Shown here one piece after another: positions 6,604 to 16,667 of a stretch of 64,000 nt of DNA. Position 1 is the stretch's first letter; every line of letters begins with the position of its first letter. Position numbers and translations under genes: made by a program. This stretch comes from Yersinia similis (lineage in GTDB: Bacteria > Pseudomonadota > Gammaproteobacteria > Enterobacterales > Enterobacteriaceae). Location: assembly GCF_001053095.1 (NCBI RefSeq), contig NZ_CGBP01000003.1:62001-126000 (forward strand), given 5' to 3'. The notes beneath the pieces are model-generated. The model saw only the letters and a list, made by a program, of their open reading frames with translations, was not told the DNA's origin and did not search any database.

Positions 6604-6831
6604 GTGTTGACGACGATAAGTGTCAGGGTTTATATTTCCCACGCAGCCGCAAAATCGGTTGTCGGGATTGGAACCCCGATGGACACAGAGCGACATAGAC
6701 GCGCTTGCATCTTTTTTATTGTCGTAATGTACCCGCACATCTGAACAATGGTGGGGCGTACAGGGGAGCCGCAAGGCTCACCGGTTTCTGTGCCCGGTAG
6801 TTCCAACCCTGTACGTCTCACCACCAGATGA
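6604..6831 (+). pseudogene. Ash-family small phage gene with in-frame stop
   Basis: From a GTG at 6604 the frame reads ISHAAAKSVVGIGTPM, MDTERHRRACIFFIVVMYPHI, then TGA (6742-6744), then TMVGRTGEPQGSPVSVPGSSNPVRLTTR. Ash-type proteins normally continue HIQTMVG at this point, so the TGA looks like a nonsense change. There is no good ribosome site. Ash proteins are small phage proteins of unclear function linked to host killing or division effects in P4-like elements. Confidence 0.5.
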
Positions 6832-6881
6832 TTGGAACCTGACGGTGGTGATTAGTTCTACTAGCATAGAGAATTATCGCC

Positions 6882-7403
6882 ATGACTAACCAACTCATTC
6901 CCGTTTTTAACGGTACTATCTCAAACGAAACAACCCTACTCTGCGATGCGCGCGATCTGCATGCCTTTTTAGGCATAGGAAAGGTATTTGCCGCATGGAT
7001 CACTAGTCGAATAGCTGAGTATGGGTTTACCGAAAATCAGGACTACATTTTGCTTTCCCAAATTGGAAAGCAAACACCAGGTCGCGGCGGACATAACCGT
7101 AAAGACTACCACCTCACCCTCGACACAGCTAAAGAACTGGCGATGGTTGAGCGTAACGAAAAAGGTCATCAGATACGCCGGTATTTTATCGAGTGTGAAA
7201 AGAAACTACGCCAACTAGCGACATCCCCCGAACAATCCAAACATAGCAAAGTCCTTCTCCGATTTTATGGAGAGAAACTTATCAGCTCTCAGCATCTGCC
7301 AGATAATTACTTCATCGGCCCTATGGAAACATTTATTGAAGTTCTCCAACGAAAAGGCCTGCTTATCATTAATCCCGACGATCTGAAAAAAATCGCTTAC
7401 TAA
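6882..7403 (+). CDS. AntA/AntB-family antirepressor
   Basis: The 173-residue protein carries the AntA/AntB domain (CDARDLHAFLGIGKVFAAWI, FTENQDYILLSQIG, then YHLTLDTAKELAMVERNEKG and RRYFIECEKKL; about residues 19-113), followed by a distinct C-terminal region. Antirepressors of this group inactivate phage repressors. Because the CI-like protein here lacks a cleavage domain, Ant is the most likely inducer. No LexA box is visible upstream, so what triggers it is unknown. Confidence 0.85.
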   Translation: MTNQLIPVFNGTISNETTLLCDARDLHAFLGIGKVFAAWITSRIAEYGFTENQDYILLSQIGKQTPGRGGHNRKDYHLTLDTAKELAMVERNEKGHQIRRYFIECEKKLRQLATSPEQSKHSKVLLRFYGEKLISSQHLPDNYFIGPMETFIEVLQRKGLLIINPDDLKKIAY

Positions 7404-7425
7404 TTTATAGCAACAGGAGTCACCC

Positions 7426-7602
7426 ATGATTATTTCAATCAGGGGTGGCACCTCTATGGGTGCCGCCTCAAAAAACGGAATACTTTATATCCAGCACCAT
7501 CCATCCAATCGTCTGTCATCTGCCAGTTTTGAACCACCACGGTCTAAAAAAAGCCTTTGGCAACAATTTATTGAATTAATCAATCTGAGGTTGGAACCAT
7601 GA
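7426..7602 (+). CDS. Small phage protein, 58 residues
   Basis: A well placed AGGAG precedes ATG 7426. The product starts MIISIRGGTSMGAASKNGIL and ends WQQFIELINLRLEP. It follows ant by 22 bases and overlaps the next start as ATGA, so it is part of the same operon. No family is recognised. Confidence 0.6.
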   Translation: MIISIRGGTSMGAASKNGILYIQHHPSNRLSSASFEPPRSKKSLWQQFIELINLRLEP

Positions 7603-7769
7603 GCCTTGGTAAAACAGAAAAAGAAAGCATTGGAAATCGAAAAGAACACATTCTGGATGCATTGTATTACCGCAGAAAGGGACTCAGAAAAGCAAAACAG
7701 TCATGTTTGAATCTGGCGAAGCTGGAGCGATTAAACCAGCGCTATTTCTTGGGTGAACAACCATTTTAG
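7599..7769 (+). CDS. Small basic phage protein, 56 residues
   Basis: The product (MSLGKTEKESIGNRKEHILD at the start, later YRRKGLRKAKQSCLNLAKLE) is very basic and helical. Its ATG overlaps the previous stop and its stop is ten bases before the ERF start, with tight coupling. It may bind nucleic acid by charge, but no family is known to me. Confidence 0.6.
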   Translation: MSLGKTEKESIGNRKEHILDALYYRRKGLRKAKQSCLNLAKLERLNQRYFLGEQPF

Positions 7770-7779
7770 GGAGGGGATT

Positions 7780-8403
7780 ATGCAAACTAAAGCGGTTTAC
7801 AAGGCAATTGCAGCCGTAGCAAAGGATTTATCAGAAATCGGTATCGCAAAGAACAGTCGGAATGCTCAGCAAGGATTTCAATTTAGGGGGATTGATGCTG
7901 TTTACAACGCCCTATCCCCTGCACTGGTTCGCAATGGATTGGTGATCCTTCCGCGTATTGTTGAGCGAACGGTTTCAGAACGAACAACACTAAAAGGTGC
8001 ATCGCTTTTTTACGTTGTCGTTAAAGCTGAGTTTGATTTTGTCGCAACGGAAGACGGTAGCACTCACACGGTAACAACATTTGGCGAGGCAATGGACACC
8101 GGGGACAAGGCAACAAACAAAGCTATGTCGATAGCCTATAAGTACGCAGCGTTTCAGGCATTTTGTATCCCAACAGAGGAAACCGCAGCAGACCCTGACG
8201 CAGAAACACACCACCCAGCACCGAGAAATTGTGACGAAATACTGGCCGATTTTACCGCTCAGGCAACTGACTGCCAAAACGTTGATGAATTGCAGTCCAT
8301 CTATAAAGCCGCGTGGAATGCGATGGCATCATCAGCAGAACACCAACAGAAATGCATCGAGGTATACAAGCTCCGTGCTTCTGAATTGAAAAGAATGGCA
8401 TGA
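7780..8403 (+). CDS. erf: ERF-family single-strand annealing recombinase
   Basis: The 207-residue protein matches ERF proteins: FRGIDAVYNALSPALVRNGL at about residues 36-55, FGEAMDTGDKATNKAMSIAYKYA at about residues 102-124, and a variable C-terminal helical region. ERF (as in phage P22) anneals complementary single strands and circularises or recombines phage DNA. GGGAGGGG precedes ATG 7780. No matching exonuclease or SSB gene is seen in the window. Confidence 0.88.
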   Translation: MQTKAVYKAIAAVAKDLSEIGIAKNSRNAQQGFQFRGIDAVYNALSPALVRNGLVILPRIVERTVSERTTLKGASLFYVVVKAEFDFVATEDGSTHTVTTFGEAMDTGDKATNKAMSIAYKYAAFQAFCIPTEETAADPDAETHHPAPRNCDEILADFTAQATDCQNVDELQSIYKAAWNAMASSAEHQQKCIEVYKLRASELKRMA

Positions 8404-8729
8404 CCCCCGACAGAGGCAAAGTGCCAATGACCGAAAAAGAACGAATCCTTAAGGAAATTGCCCTTGATGCTTTGAAAGCTTTTGACTGCGCCCAAAAAGG
8501 CCAATCACACCCCAGAATATATAAACACGGATATGTTTATGCGGGGATGCTACGCAGAATCAATACCATTGCATCAATGAATCCTCCCCTCCCTAAATGG
8601 ATGTCTCAGGAAAAGGAATCATCCCGCAGGAAAGCATTATCTGCCTATTTCGCATCACTGCCTGAAAGCAACAGGCAATCATACATCCGCACCAGCAATA
8701 CTTCTGGTCGCGGTGGGTTTGGCGACTAA
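8400..8729 (+). CDS. Hypothetical phage protein after ERF
   Basis: The 109-residue frame starts at an ATG overlapping the ERF stop (ATGA). An alternative start at 8427 (MTEKERILKEIALDALKAF) has a GAGG ten bases upstream. The protein is helical with a central segment HPRIYKHGYVYAGMLRRIN and a glycine-rich end. No family is recognised. Confidence 0.55.
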   Translation: MTPDRGKVPMTEKERILKEIALDALKAFDCAQKGQSHPRIYKHGYVYAGMLRRINTIASMNPPLPKWMSQEKESSRRKALSAYFASLPESNRQSYIRTSNTSGRGGFGD

Positions 8730-9118
8730 TCCGAGGATTGTAATAATTCTCAGTAAAATCATGCAAAAACATTATATAACCCCACTATGAAATACTAACT
8801 TATCTACGAAGATCCCCCCTTGGACATATCGCGATAAAGCCATAGCCGGCAATCGGGTGCAGAATTTAAGTACCCCACATTGAGCGTCATTGATATTTGC
8901 CGCTCACCTGTTTGGAAACTTGCTGCTGATTCTTGCTTACTCGCAATGTGGTGGGTACCAACATTTATAGGGGGTACTGATGCATTCGTGTGTGTTGGCA
9001 TTACTGATGCTGTTGCTTATGTATTTATTGGCACCATAAAACTATATATAAACACAATTTTTTAAAACTTAAAAAGTATAAAACTAATATTCTGACCAAA
9101 CGTGTTGAGGTATTTACA
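8730..9118. other. Non-coding stretch with a long inverted repeat
   Basis: No convincing gene. The sequence GTACCCCACATTGAGCG (8870-8886) is nearly complementary to 8942-8959 (CGCAATGTGGTGGGTACC), so a stem with a 55-base interior can form. A smaller pair TGAGCG/CGCTCA lies within it. Frames on both strands here lack ribosome sites. The last 60 bases before the excisionase gene are AT-rich and may hold a promoter. Confidence 0.4.
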
Positions 9119-9370
9119 ATGGCACGAACACAATTATTAAGAGATTGGGCTATAGAAGAGTTCGGAGAAAAAGAATGCCCAAGTTATATAACGCTACTTT
9201 CCTACGCGAAAAATAAAATGATCTATCCGCCCCCCAAAAAAGCTGGCCGCTATTGGCGAGTTGATAAAGGTGCAAGATTTGTAGGCGTGATTGCACAGCC
9301 TGTAATTACCCCTAAAGATGACCCTCGATTATTGAGGATATTATCTGATGGCTCGCCCACGAAAATATAA
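9119..9370 (+). CDS. xis: Excisionase
   Basis: The 83-residue basic protein (MARTQLLRDWAIEEFGEKEC, then SYITLLSYAKNKMIYPPPKKAGRYW and VDKGARFVG) has the winged-helix layout of lambda-family excisionases of the Exc type. It overlaps the integrase gene by 23 bases, as xis and int do in lambda. It would direct Int towards excision at the icd attachment sites. Confidence 0.82.
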   Translation: MARTQLLRDWAIEEFGEKECPSYITLLSYAKNKMIYPPPKKAGRYWRVDKGARFVGVIAQPVITPKDDPRLLRILSDGSPTKI

Positions 9371-10475
9371 TATCGATATTCCTGGCTTATCTTGTTACAC
9401 CGATGCTCGGACTCAAAAAGTATATTGGCGCTATAAACACCCAATCACTGGTACCTCACATGGATTGGGTACTAACGCAGAAGAAGCAAAAACAATTGCA
9501 ACCGAAGCAAACAAACGTCTGGCAGAGCAGCAATTACGTAATACTTTAGCTATTAAAGACAAGGTAATCCGAACGTTGGGGGGGAGTATCTGTGTATCGA
9601 CATGGCTTGATCAATATTTAAAAATACAGGATGAACGCCTTGAAGCAAAAGAAATCACTGAAAATACAGTGAAACAAAAAATTTCCCCAATAAAAGCTAT
9701 GCGCGAAAAATTAGGAATGAAATCTATTCATGATGTGGATACCAGAGATATTGCCAATATTTTAGACGAGTACAAAAAGAGAGGACATTCAAGAATGGCG
9801 CAAGTTGTGAGAACAACACTAATTGATGTATTCAGAGAGGCTCAACACGCAGGCGAAGTTCCACCGGGTTATAACCCCGCCTTAGCAACTAAAAATCCAT
9901 ATAACCGAATATCAAGAGAACGCTTAAGTCTTGACGAATTCAATTCCATATTATCAGTAATTAATCCCCCTTTCGGCTATATGAAAAACGCAATGCTATT
10001 AGCGCTGATCACAGGACAACGTGAAAGTGATATTTGCAACATGAAATTTTCAGATATTTGGGACGATTTTTTACATGTAGAGCAAAAAAAGACGGGAGCA
10101 AAAGTCGCATTTCCTCTGTCCCTAAGATGTAACGCTATAAATATGACTCTTGAAGAAGTCATCGGTATGTGCCGCGATAATGTCGTAAGCCCCTTCCTAA
10201 TCCACTATACCCATAACTCTTCCCATTCAAGGCGTGGAGCACAGGTAAAACCAAACACCATGAGTTACAACTTTAAAAAGATGCGAGACTTATCTGGCTT
10301 GAAATGGGACAAAGGAACACCACCAAGCTTTCACGAAATACGCTCTTTGGCCGCTCGACTTTACAAGGCACAGAATATGAATGCTAAAGAGATTCTGGGA
10401 CACAAATCGCAAAACCAGACAGATCGCTATATTGATACTCGAGGTAAAGAGTGGACTATCGTTACAGCTTTATAG
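9348..10475 (+). CDS. int: Lambda-type tyrosine integrase
   Basis: The 375-residue protein has an arm-binding N-terminal part (about residues 1-60), a core-binding domain (80-180) and a catalytic domain with R225 (ITGQRESD), K247/K248 (EQKKTG), H329-x-x-R332 (SFHEIRS), H352 (LGHKS) and the nucleophile Y361 (DRYID). All catalytic positions are present. It converges on icd with its stop 118 bases away, consistent with icd being its target, as for phage 21 and e14. Confidence 0.93.
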   Translation: MARPRKYNIDIPGLSCYTDARTQKVYWRYKHPITGTSHGLGTNAEEAKTIATEANKRLAEQQLRNTLAIKDKVIRTLGGSICVSTWLDQYLKIQDERLEAKEITENTVKQKISPIKAMREKLGMKSIHDVDTRDIANILDEYKKRGHSRMAQVVRTTLIDVFREAQHAGEVPPGYNPALATKNPYNRISRERLSLDEFNSILSVINPPFGYMKNAMLLALITGQRESDICNMKFSDIWDDFLHVEQKKTGAKVAFPLSLRCNAINMTLEEVIGMCRDNVVSPFLIHYTHNSSHSRRGAQVKPNTMSYNFKKMRDLSGLKWDKGTPPSFHEIRSLAARLYKAQNMNAKEILGHKSQNQTDRYIDTRGKEWTIVTAL

Positions 10476-10491
10476 CTTGTTTTTTGTACCG

Positions 10492-10523
10492 TTTTGCAGA
10501 AGAGTTTTGCAGGGGTTTTGCAG
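10492..10523 (+). repeat. Three TTTTGCAG direct repeats beside integrase
   Basis: TTTTGCAG occurs at 10492-10499, 10505-10512 and 10516-10523, just after int and before icd. Lambda-type integrases bind short direct arm sites flanking the core crossover site, so these are candidate arm-type sites of the attachment region. Confidence 0.45.
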
Positions 10524-10539
10524 AGTAACAATCCGGATC

Positions 10540-10574
10540 AAAAAGCCAACATAATGATTACAATTATGTTGGCT
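10540..10574 (-). terminator. icd terminator
   Basis: On the minus strand AGCCAACATAA and its exact complement (10574-10564 and 10554-10544) form an 11-base stem with a nine-base loop, followed by TTTTT. It lies 20 bases after the icd stop codon. Confidence 0.85.
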
Positions 10575-10593
10575 AAATGTTATGAATTACAAC

Positions 10594-11847
10594 TTACATG
10601 TGTTCAATAATGGCGTCGCCAAACTCACTACACTTCAACAACTTAGCGCCTTTCATCAGACGTTCGAAATCATAAGTCACGGTCTTGGCTTGAATTGCGC
10701 CTTCAACACCTTTAACAATTAAGTCAGCGGCTTCAAACCAGCCCATGTGACGCAGCATCATTTCTGCTGATAGAATAATAGAACCTGGGTTCACTTTATC
10801 CTGACCGGCATATTTGGGTGCAGTACCGTGAGTGGCTTCAAACAGTGCGCAGTCATCACCAATATTAGCCCCTGGAGCAATACCAATACCGCCAACCTGT
10901 GCCGCCAATGCATCAGAGATGTAATCACCGTTCAGATTCATACAAGCGATAACATCATATTCCGCAGGACGTAGCAGAATCTGTTGCAGGAAAGCATCGG
11001 CAATCACATCTTTAACGATAATTTCTTTGCCGTTATTTGGGTTTTTGATTTTAACCCATGGGCCACCGTCGATCAGTTCACCACCAAATTCCTCACGCGC
11101 TAACTGATAACCCCAGTCTTTAAAAGCGCCTTCGGTAAATTTCATAATGTTGCCTTTATGAACCAGCGTAACTGATTCACGATCGTTGGTAATTGCATAT
11201 TCAATCGCTGCACGTACCAAACGCTTAGTCCCTTCTTCTGAACACGGTTTCACACCGATACCACATTGTTCAGGGAAACGGATTTTCTTCACACCCATCT
11301 CTTCACGCAGGAATTTGATCACTTTCTCTGCTTCTGGTGAACCTGCTTTCCATTCGATACCCGCATAGATATCTTCAGCGTTTTCACGGAAAATCACCAT
11401 GTTGGTCAGTTCAGGATGTTTTACCGGGCTTGGGGTGCCTTCATAATAACGCACCGGGCGCAGACACACATACAGGTCAAGTTGTTGACGCAGAGCTACG
11501 TTCAAAGAACGGATGCCGCCACCGACAGGAGTGGTCAACGGGCCTTTGATAGCAACGCGATAATCCCGGATCAGATCTAAGGTTTCCTCTGGCAACCAAA
11601 CATCTTTACCATAGACATGGGTTGATTTCTCACCAGTGTAAATTTCCATCCAGGAAATTTTACGTTCACCGTTATAAGCTTTCTTAACCGCAGCATCTAC
11701 CACGTTGATCATTGCCGGGGTTACATCAACACCAATACCGTCACCTTCAATAAATGGAATGATCGGATTATGCGGAACAACCAGTTTACCCTGAGCATCG
11801 ACAGTAATTTTCTTACCTTCTGCCGGAACAACTACTTTGCTTTCCAT
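10594..11847 (-). CDS. icd: Isocitrate dehydrogenase (NADP)
   Basis: The TCA cycle enzyme converts isocitrate to 2-oxoglutarate and CO2 with NADP. The 417-residue product begins [20 protein letters not shown] like the E. coli enzyme and keeps the [20 protein letters not shown] active-site segment with the regulatory serine, and the substrate arginines. Start 11847 is chosen for the family start and the GGAGAGG before it, rather than an in-frame ATG 17 codons upstream. The end ([12 protein letters not shown]) is complete, although the prophage abuts it and probably supplies the terminal part. Confidence 0.97.
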   Translation of the reverse strand: MESKVVVPAEGKKITVDAQGKLVVPHNPIIPFIEGDGIGVDVTPAMINVVDAAVKKAYNGERKISWMEIYTGEKSTHVYGKDVWLPEETLDLIRDYRVAIKGPLTTPVGGGIRSLNVALRQQLDLYVCLRPVRYYEGTPSPVKHPELTNMVIFRENAEDIYAGIEWKAGSPEAEKVIKFLREEMGVKKIRFPEQCGIGVKPCSEEGTKRLVRAAIEYAITNDRESVTLVHKGNIMKFTEGAFKDWGYQLAREEFGGELIDGGPWVKIKNPNNGKEIIVKDVIADAFLQQILLRPAEYDVIACMNLNGDYISDALAAQVGGIGIAPGANIGDDCALFEATHGTAPKYAGQDKVNPGSIILSAEMMLRHMGWFEAADLIVKGVEGAIQAKTVTYDFERLMKGAKLLKCSEFGDAIIEHM

Positions 11848-11922
11848 CAACCTCTCCTTCAGCGCAATTTTGTTAATGCTTTGTAAGATTCGTGTCAATA
11901 CTACTCGAATATTCGTTCCGCG

Positions 11923-11949
11923 CCAATCCGAAACGGATTGGGGTATAAT
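11923..11949. promoter_or_regulatory. Palindrome and -10 box between icd and rluE
   Basis: CCAATCCG-AAA-CGGATTGG is a perfect inverted repeat at 11923-11941. A TATAAT hexamer follows at 11944-11949 and would serve rluE, 28 bases before its start codon. The palindrome could be an operator or a transcript hairpin; no known regulator site is recognised. Confidence 0.4.
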
Positions 11950-11977
11950 GCGCTAATCATTCGAAACCGCAATAATC

Positions 11978-12604
11978 ATGAATAAATTCTCTGTTAAAAA
12001 TCACAAAGTTAACCGATTCAGCACTAAGGCACAAGCCAGACAATCAACCATCGTTGCGCCACGGCGGGTATTGTTATTCAATAAACCTTTTGATGTATTA
12101 CCGCAATTTACTGATGAGTCTGGACGCACCACTTTGCAGGGTTTCATCCCTTTTAAGGACGTTTATGCTGCTGGCCGGTTAGATCGCGATAGCGAGGGCT
12201 TATTGGTATTAACCAATGATGGCAAATTACAAGCCAGGCTCACGCAACCAGCGCAAAAAACAGGTAAAGTCTATTTTGTACAAGTGGAAGGGGTCCCTGA
12301 CAACGATGCGCTCACACAGCTAAAACGAGGCGTAACGTTGAAAGATGGCCTGACGTTACCCGCAGGCGCGGAGTTAGTGGCAGAACCTGATTGGCTATGG
12401 CCGCGTCATCCCCCTATCAGGGAGCGTAAAACCATCCCGACCAGTTGGTTGAAAATAACACTTTATGAAGGCCGTAACCGGCAAGTACGCAGAATGACCG
12501 CACATGTTGGCTTCCCTACCCTGCGCCTGATTCGTTTTAGTATGGGAAATTTAAGCCTTGGCAACTTACAGCCCGGCGAATGGAAGGAGATAACTGATGT
12601 TTAA
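11978..12604 (+). CDS. rluE: 23S rRNA pseudouridine(2457) synthase
   Basis: The 208-residue protein belongs to the RsuA/RluB/E/F family without an S4 domain: catalytic motif [17 protein letters not shown] with the nucleophilic Asp at about residue 69, and [17 protein letters not shown] towards the C terminus. RluE modifies U2457 in 23S rRNA. It diverges from icd and overlaps nudJ by eight bases, an arrangement shared with E. coli. Confidence 0.92.
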   Translation: MNKFSVKNHKVNRFSTKAQARQSTIVAPRRVLLFNKPFDVLPQFTDESGRTTLQGFIPFKDVYAAGRLDRDSEGLLVLTNDGKLQARLTQPAQKTGKVYFVQVEGVPDNDALTQLKRGVTLKDGLTLPAGAELVAEPDWLWPRHPPIRERKTIPTSWLKITLYEGRNRQVRRMTAHVGFPTLRLIRFSMGNLSLGNLQPGEWKEITDV

Positions 12605-13043
12605 ACCGCATGTTACTGTCGCTTGTGTCGTTCACTCTCAGGGGAAATTTCTGATCGTCGAAGAGACCATCAACAATAAAAAACGCTGGAACCAGCCGGC
12701 CGGTCATCTGGAAGCCGATGAAACCCTGATTCAGGCAGCAGAACGCGAGTTATGGGAAGAAACGGGGATTCTTGCGACACCACAACATTTTTTACGGATG
12801 CACCAATGGCTGGCACCGGACAACACCCCCTTTTTACGTTTCGCTTTTGTCATTGAATTACCCGCCCAACTGCCAACACAGCCCCATGACAGCGATATTG
12901 ATCGTTGTCTGTGGCTAAGTGCCGATGAAATACTGCAATCGACACGTTTACGCTCACCGTTGGTTGCAGAGAGTATCCGTTGTTACCTACAGCCAGAGCG
13001 CTATTCGCTTGATCTTATAGGGACCTTTAACTGGCCGCTTTGA
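12597..13043 (+). CDS. nudJ: Nudix phosphatase NudJ
   Basis: The 148-residue protein contains a full Nudix box ([20 protein letters not shown] then TGI, about residues 38-60). NudJ hydrolyses thiamine pyrophosphate precursors and nucleoside di/triphosphates. It is translationally coupled to rluE and precedes mnmA, the conserved enterobacterial order. Confidence 0.9.
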   Translation: MFKPHVTVACVVHSQGKFLIVEETINNKKRWNQPAGHLEADETLIQAAERELWEETGILATPQHFLRMHQWLAPDNTPFLRFAFVIELPAQLPTQPHDSDIDRCLWLSADEILQSTRLRSPLVAESIRCYLQPERYSLDLIGTFNWPL

Positions 13044-13229
13044 CCATCAGCCGGATTTATTCAGGTAATTTAATCCGGATAGTGAATCGGCAATGCACCG
13101 TTGCGGGCAACGTGATAAAATCCGGCGCTTGTTTTTATAATGCCTGATTCAAGTCAAAGGCTTACTCGGATGATACCATCCGTCAAACTGCAGACAAATC
13201 ATCCAGGTGTTTACGTGAGTGAGACTCCT

Positions 13230-14345
13230 ATGTCAGATAATAGCCAGAAAAAAGTCATCGTCGGCATGTCCGGCGGTGTCGACTCTTCCGTTTCCGCTTA
13301 CCTGCTCCAGCAACAGGGCTATCAAGTTGCTGGCCTGTTCATGAAGAATTGGGAAGAGGATGATGACGAAGAATATTGCTCTGCAGCGACCGATCTGGCC
13401 GATGCGCAAGCAGTATGTGACAAACTGGGTATGGAGTTGCACACCGTTAATTTTGCAGCAGAATACTGGGATAACGTTTTCGAATTGTTCCTGGCAGAAT
13501 ATAAAGCCGGGCGGACGCCTAATCCCGATATTCTGTGTAATAAAGAGATAAAATTTAAAGCATTTCTTGAATTTGCAGCTGAAGATTTGGGCGCAGATTA
13601 TATCGCCACAGGTCACTACGTCCGTCGCCAGGATGTTGATGGTAAAAGCCGTCTACTGCGCGGCCTTGATGGAAATAAAGACCAAAGCTACTTCCTGTAT
13701 ACATTAAGTCACGAACAAATTGCTCAAAGTTTGTTCCCTGTCGGTGAGTTAGAAAAGCCTGAAGTTCGTCGCATAGCAGAACAGCTAGATTTAGTCACCG
13801 CAAAGAAAAAAGACTCTACGGGCATCTGCTTTATCGGAGAGCGCAAATTCCGTGATTTCCTTGGCCGCTATCTACCTGCACAGCCAGGTCCGATTATGAC
13901 GGTTGACGGCCAACGGGTGGGCAAACACCAAGGGTTGATGTATCACACCCTCGGGCAACGCAAAGGTTTAGGTATCGGTGGTACCAAAGAGGGGGGTGAT
14001 GACCCATGGTACGTCGTGGATAAAGACCTAGACAGCAACACATTACTGGTTGCTCAGGGGCACGAACACCCACGGTTAATGTCTGTTGGCCTGATTGCTC
14101 AACAGCTACATTGGGTCGATCGCCAACCCGTGACCGCCCCTTTCCGCTGTGTCGTAAAAACACGTTACCGTCAGCAGGATATTCCCTGTACCGTAACACC
14201 ACTGGATGACGAGCGGGTTGACGTCCGGTTTGATGATCCGGTGGCTGCCGTCACGCCCGGCCAATCTGCTGTCTTCTACCAAGGTGAAATCTGCCTGGGG
14301 GGCGGTATTATTGAACAGCGTTGCCCACTGACGAATCCGGCATAA
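13230..14345 (+). CDS. mnmA: tRNA 2-thiouridylase
   Basis: MnmA transfers sulfur to U34 of Lys, Glu and Gln tRNAs. The 371-residue protein starts [20 protein letters not shown], with the PP-loop GGVDSS, catalytic cysteines in the [10 protein letters not shown] and [13 protein letters not shown] segments, and a C-terminal barrel. The upstream in-frame ATG at 13140 is rejected since the family starts at the second methionine. The last eight codons lie inside a 41-bp tandem duplication that also covers the stop codon and following bases. Confidence 0.95.
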   Translation: MSDNSQKKVIVGMSGGVDSSVSAYLLQQQGYQVAGLFMKNWEEDDDEEYCSAATDLADAQAVCDKLGMELHTVNFAAEYWDNVFELFLAEYKAGRTPNPDILCNKEIKFKAFLEFAAEDLGADYIATGHYVRRQDVDGKSRLLRGLDGNKDQSYFLYTLSHEQIAQSLFPVGELEKPEVRRIAEQLDLVTAKKKDSTGICFIGERKFRDFLGRYLPAQPGPIMTVDGQRVGKHQGLMYHTLGQRKGLGIGGTKEGGDDPWYVVDKDLDSNTLLVAQGHEHPRLMSVGLIAQQLHWVDRQPVTAPFRCVVKTRYRQQDIPCTVTPLDDERVDVRFDDPVAAVTPGQSAVFYQGEICLGGGIIEQRCPLTNPA

Positions 14346-14401
14346 AATAATCCAGTGATAGTTGCCCACTGACGAATCCGGCATAAAATAATCCAGTGAT
14401 A
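14320..14401 (+). repeat. 41-bp perfect tandem duplication at the mnmA end
   Basis: The 41 bases 14320-14360 are repeated without change at 14361-14401. The unit holds the last seven to eight codons and stop of mnmA and 15 bases beyond. Loss or gain of units would leave MnmA unaltered because the first copy contains the stop. The perfect identity suggests a recent event and possible length variation among strains. Confidence 0.95.
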
Positions 14402-14443
14402 AATGGCAGCCAGTAACAAATCAGAACGTTTACAGGAGTGATC

Positions 14444-15070
14444 GTGGCGAAGAATTATTATGACATTACACTAGCACTGGCGGGGATCTGTCAGTCTGCC
14501 CGTTTGGTCCAACAATTGGCCCATGATGGGCAGTGCGATAATGACGCACTGAATACAGTACTTAGAGGGCTGCTACAGACCAATCCCTCGTCAACACTTG
14601 CTGTTTATGGCGATACAGAACAGGTCCTTAAAATGGGGCTGGAGACCTTGCAAAGCGTATTAAACGCCAATCGTCAGGGCGCGGCGGCGGAGCTAACCCG
14701 CTATACCCTAAGTTTGATGGTGCTAGAGCGTAAGCTCAGCGCCAATAAATCAGCGATGAATACGTTAGGTGAGCGCATCAGCCAACTTGATCGCCAACTG
14801 GCACATTTTGATCTCGAATCCGAAACGATGATGAGTTCGCTTGCATCCATTTATGTCGATGTTGTCAGCCCACTGGGCCCACGGATTCAAGTCACCGGCT
14901 CACCGGCTATTTTACAAAGCCCCTTGGTGCAGGCCAAAGTCCGGGCCACCCTACTGGCGGGGATCCGCTCAGCGGTGCTTTGGCAACAAGTGGGTGGAAG
15001 CCGTTTGCAGTTAATGTTTTCACGTAACCGTCTGTTTAAACAGGCGCAGAGCATCCTTGCTCATACATAA
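14444..15070 (+). CDS. hflD: Lysogenization regulator HflD
   Basis: The 208-residue protein matches E. coli HflD ([20 protein letters not shown], later [20 protein letters not shown]). HflD is a peripheral membrane protein that binds phage lambda CII and lowers lysogeny. GTG 14444 is used as start, with CAGGAG upstream, because the family begins MAKNYYD; an in-frame GTG two codons earlier is possible. It lies between mnmA and purB as in E. coli. Confidence 0.93.
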   Translation: MAKNYYDITLALAGICQSARLVQQLAHDGQCDNDALNTVLRGLLQTNPSSTLAVYGDTEQVLKMGLETLQSVLNANRQGAAAELTRYTLSLMVLERKLSANKSAMNTLGERISQLDRQLAHFDLESETMMSSLASIYVDVVSPLGPRIQVTGSPAILQSPLVQAKVRATLLAGIRSAVLWQQVGGSRLQLMFSRNRLFKQAQSILAHT

Positions 15071-15095
15071 TTGAAATATGAACGTTAAAATCTGA

Positions 15096-16484
<1,389 letters not shown>

Positions 16485-16499
16485 TATTCTCTATCTAAT

Positions 16500-16537
16500 A
16501 CAGGTGGTTTGGTCTGGTAAAAACTAACGCCACCTGT
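16500..16537 (+). terminator. Hairpin after purB, possible terminator
   Basis: ACAGGTGG and CCACCTGT form an eight-base stem with a 22-base loop 16 bases after purB. A U-run is missing, so this may be a weak or Rho-dependent end, or a processing signal. Confidence 0.35.
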
Positions 16538-16592
16538 GTTCCCTCTCACCCTTTCCCAACTCATCCCCCACTCACCTTCGCTGTTCATCCAC

Positions 16593-16627
16593 TGTTTACC
16601 CGCTGTTTAATGGCTGTCATTGATAAT
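16593..16627 (+). promoter_or_regulatory. PhoP box and promoter of the barrel gene
   Basis: TGTTTA-CCCGC-TGTTTA (16593-16609) matches the PhoP box consensus of two (T/G)GTTTA repeats with a five-base spacer. It ends 12 bases before a -10 hexamer GATAAT (16622-16627, extended TGATAAT). This is the geometry of directly PhoP-activated promoters. The start codon of the following gene is at 16668. Confidence 0.8.
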
Positions 16628-16667
16628 GCTCACGATTTCAAAAGGACGTTACAATCAAGGAGCTGTT

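Larger units (their letters stand above)
1..10593. mobile_element. Lambdoid prophage, partial, inserted at icd
   Basis: The segment has the gene order of a lambda-like phage: integrase and excisionase next to icd, ERF recombinase and antirepressor, a divergent repressor/Cro switch, replication genes, a DinI-like gene, YbcO-like nuclease and Q antiterminator. Structural and lysis genes are not seen and should lie to the left of the window, where the second attachment site and displaced icd end are also expected. icd is a known integration target (phage 21, e14). The boundary with icd is approximate, because in such elements the phage supplies the last part of the icd reading frame. Confidence 0.88.

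Noticed and set aside
8804-9065. Overlapping frames on both strands in the spacer before xis
   Set aside because: Neither has a ribosome site or a recognisable product, and the stretch contains a large inverted repeat that may explain open frames on both strands.
13140-13229. Upstream extension of mnmA
   Set aside because: The MnmA family begins at the internal methionine followed by the PP-loop; the extra 30 codons match nothing.
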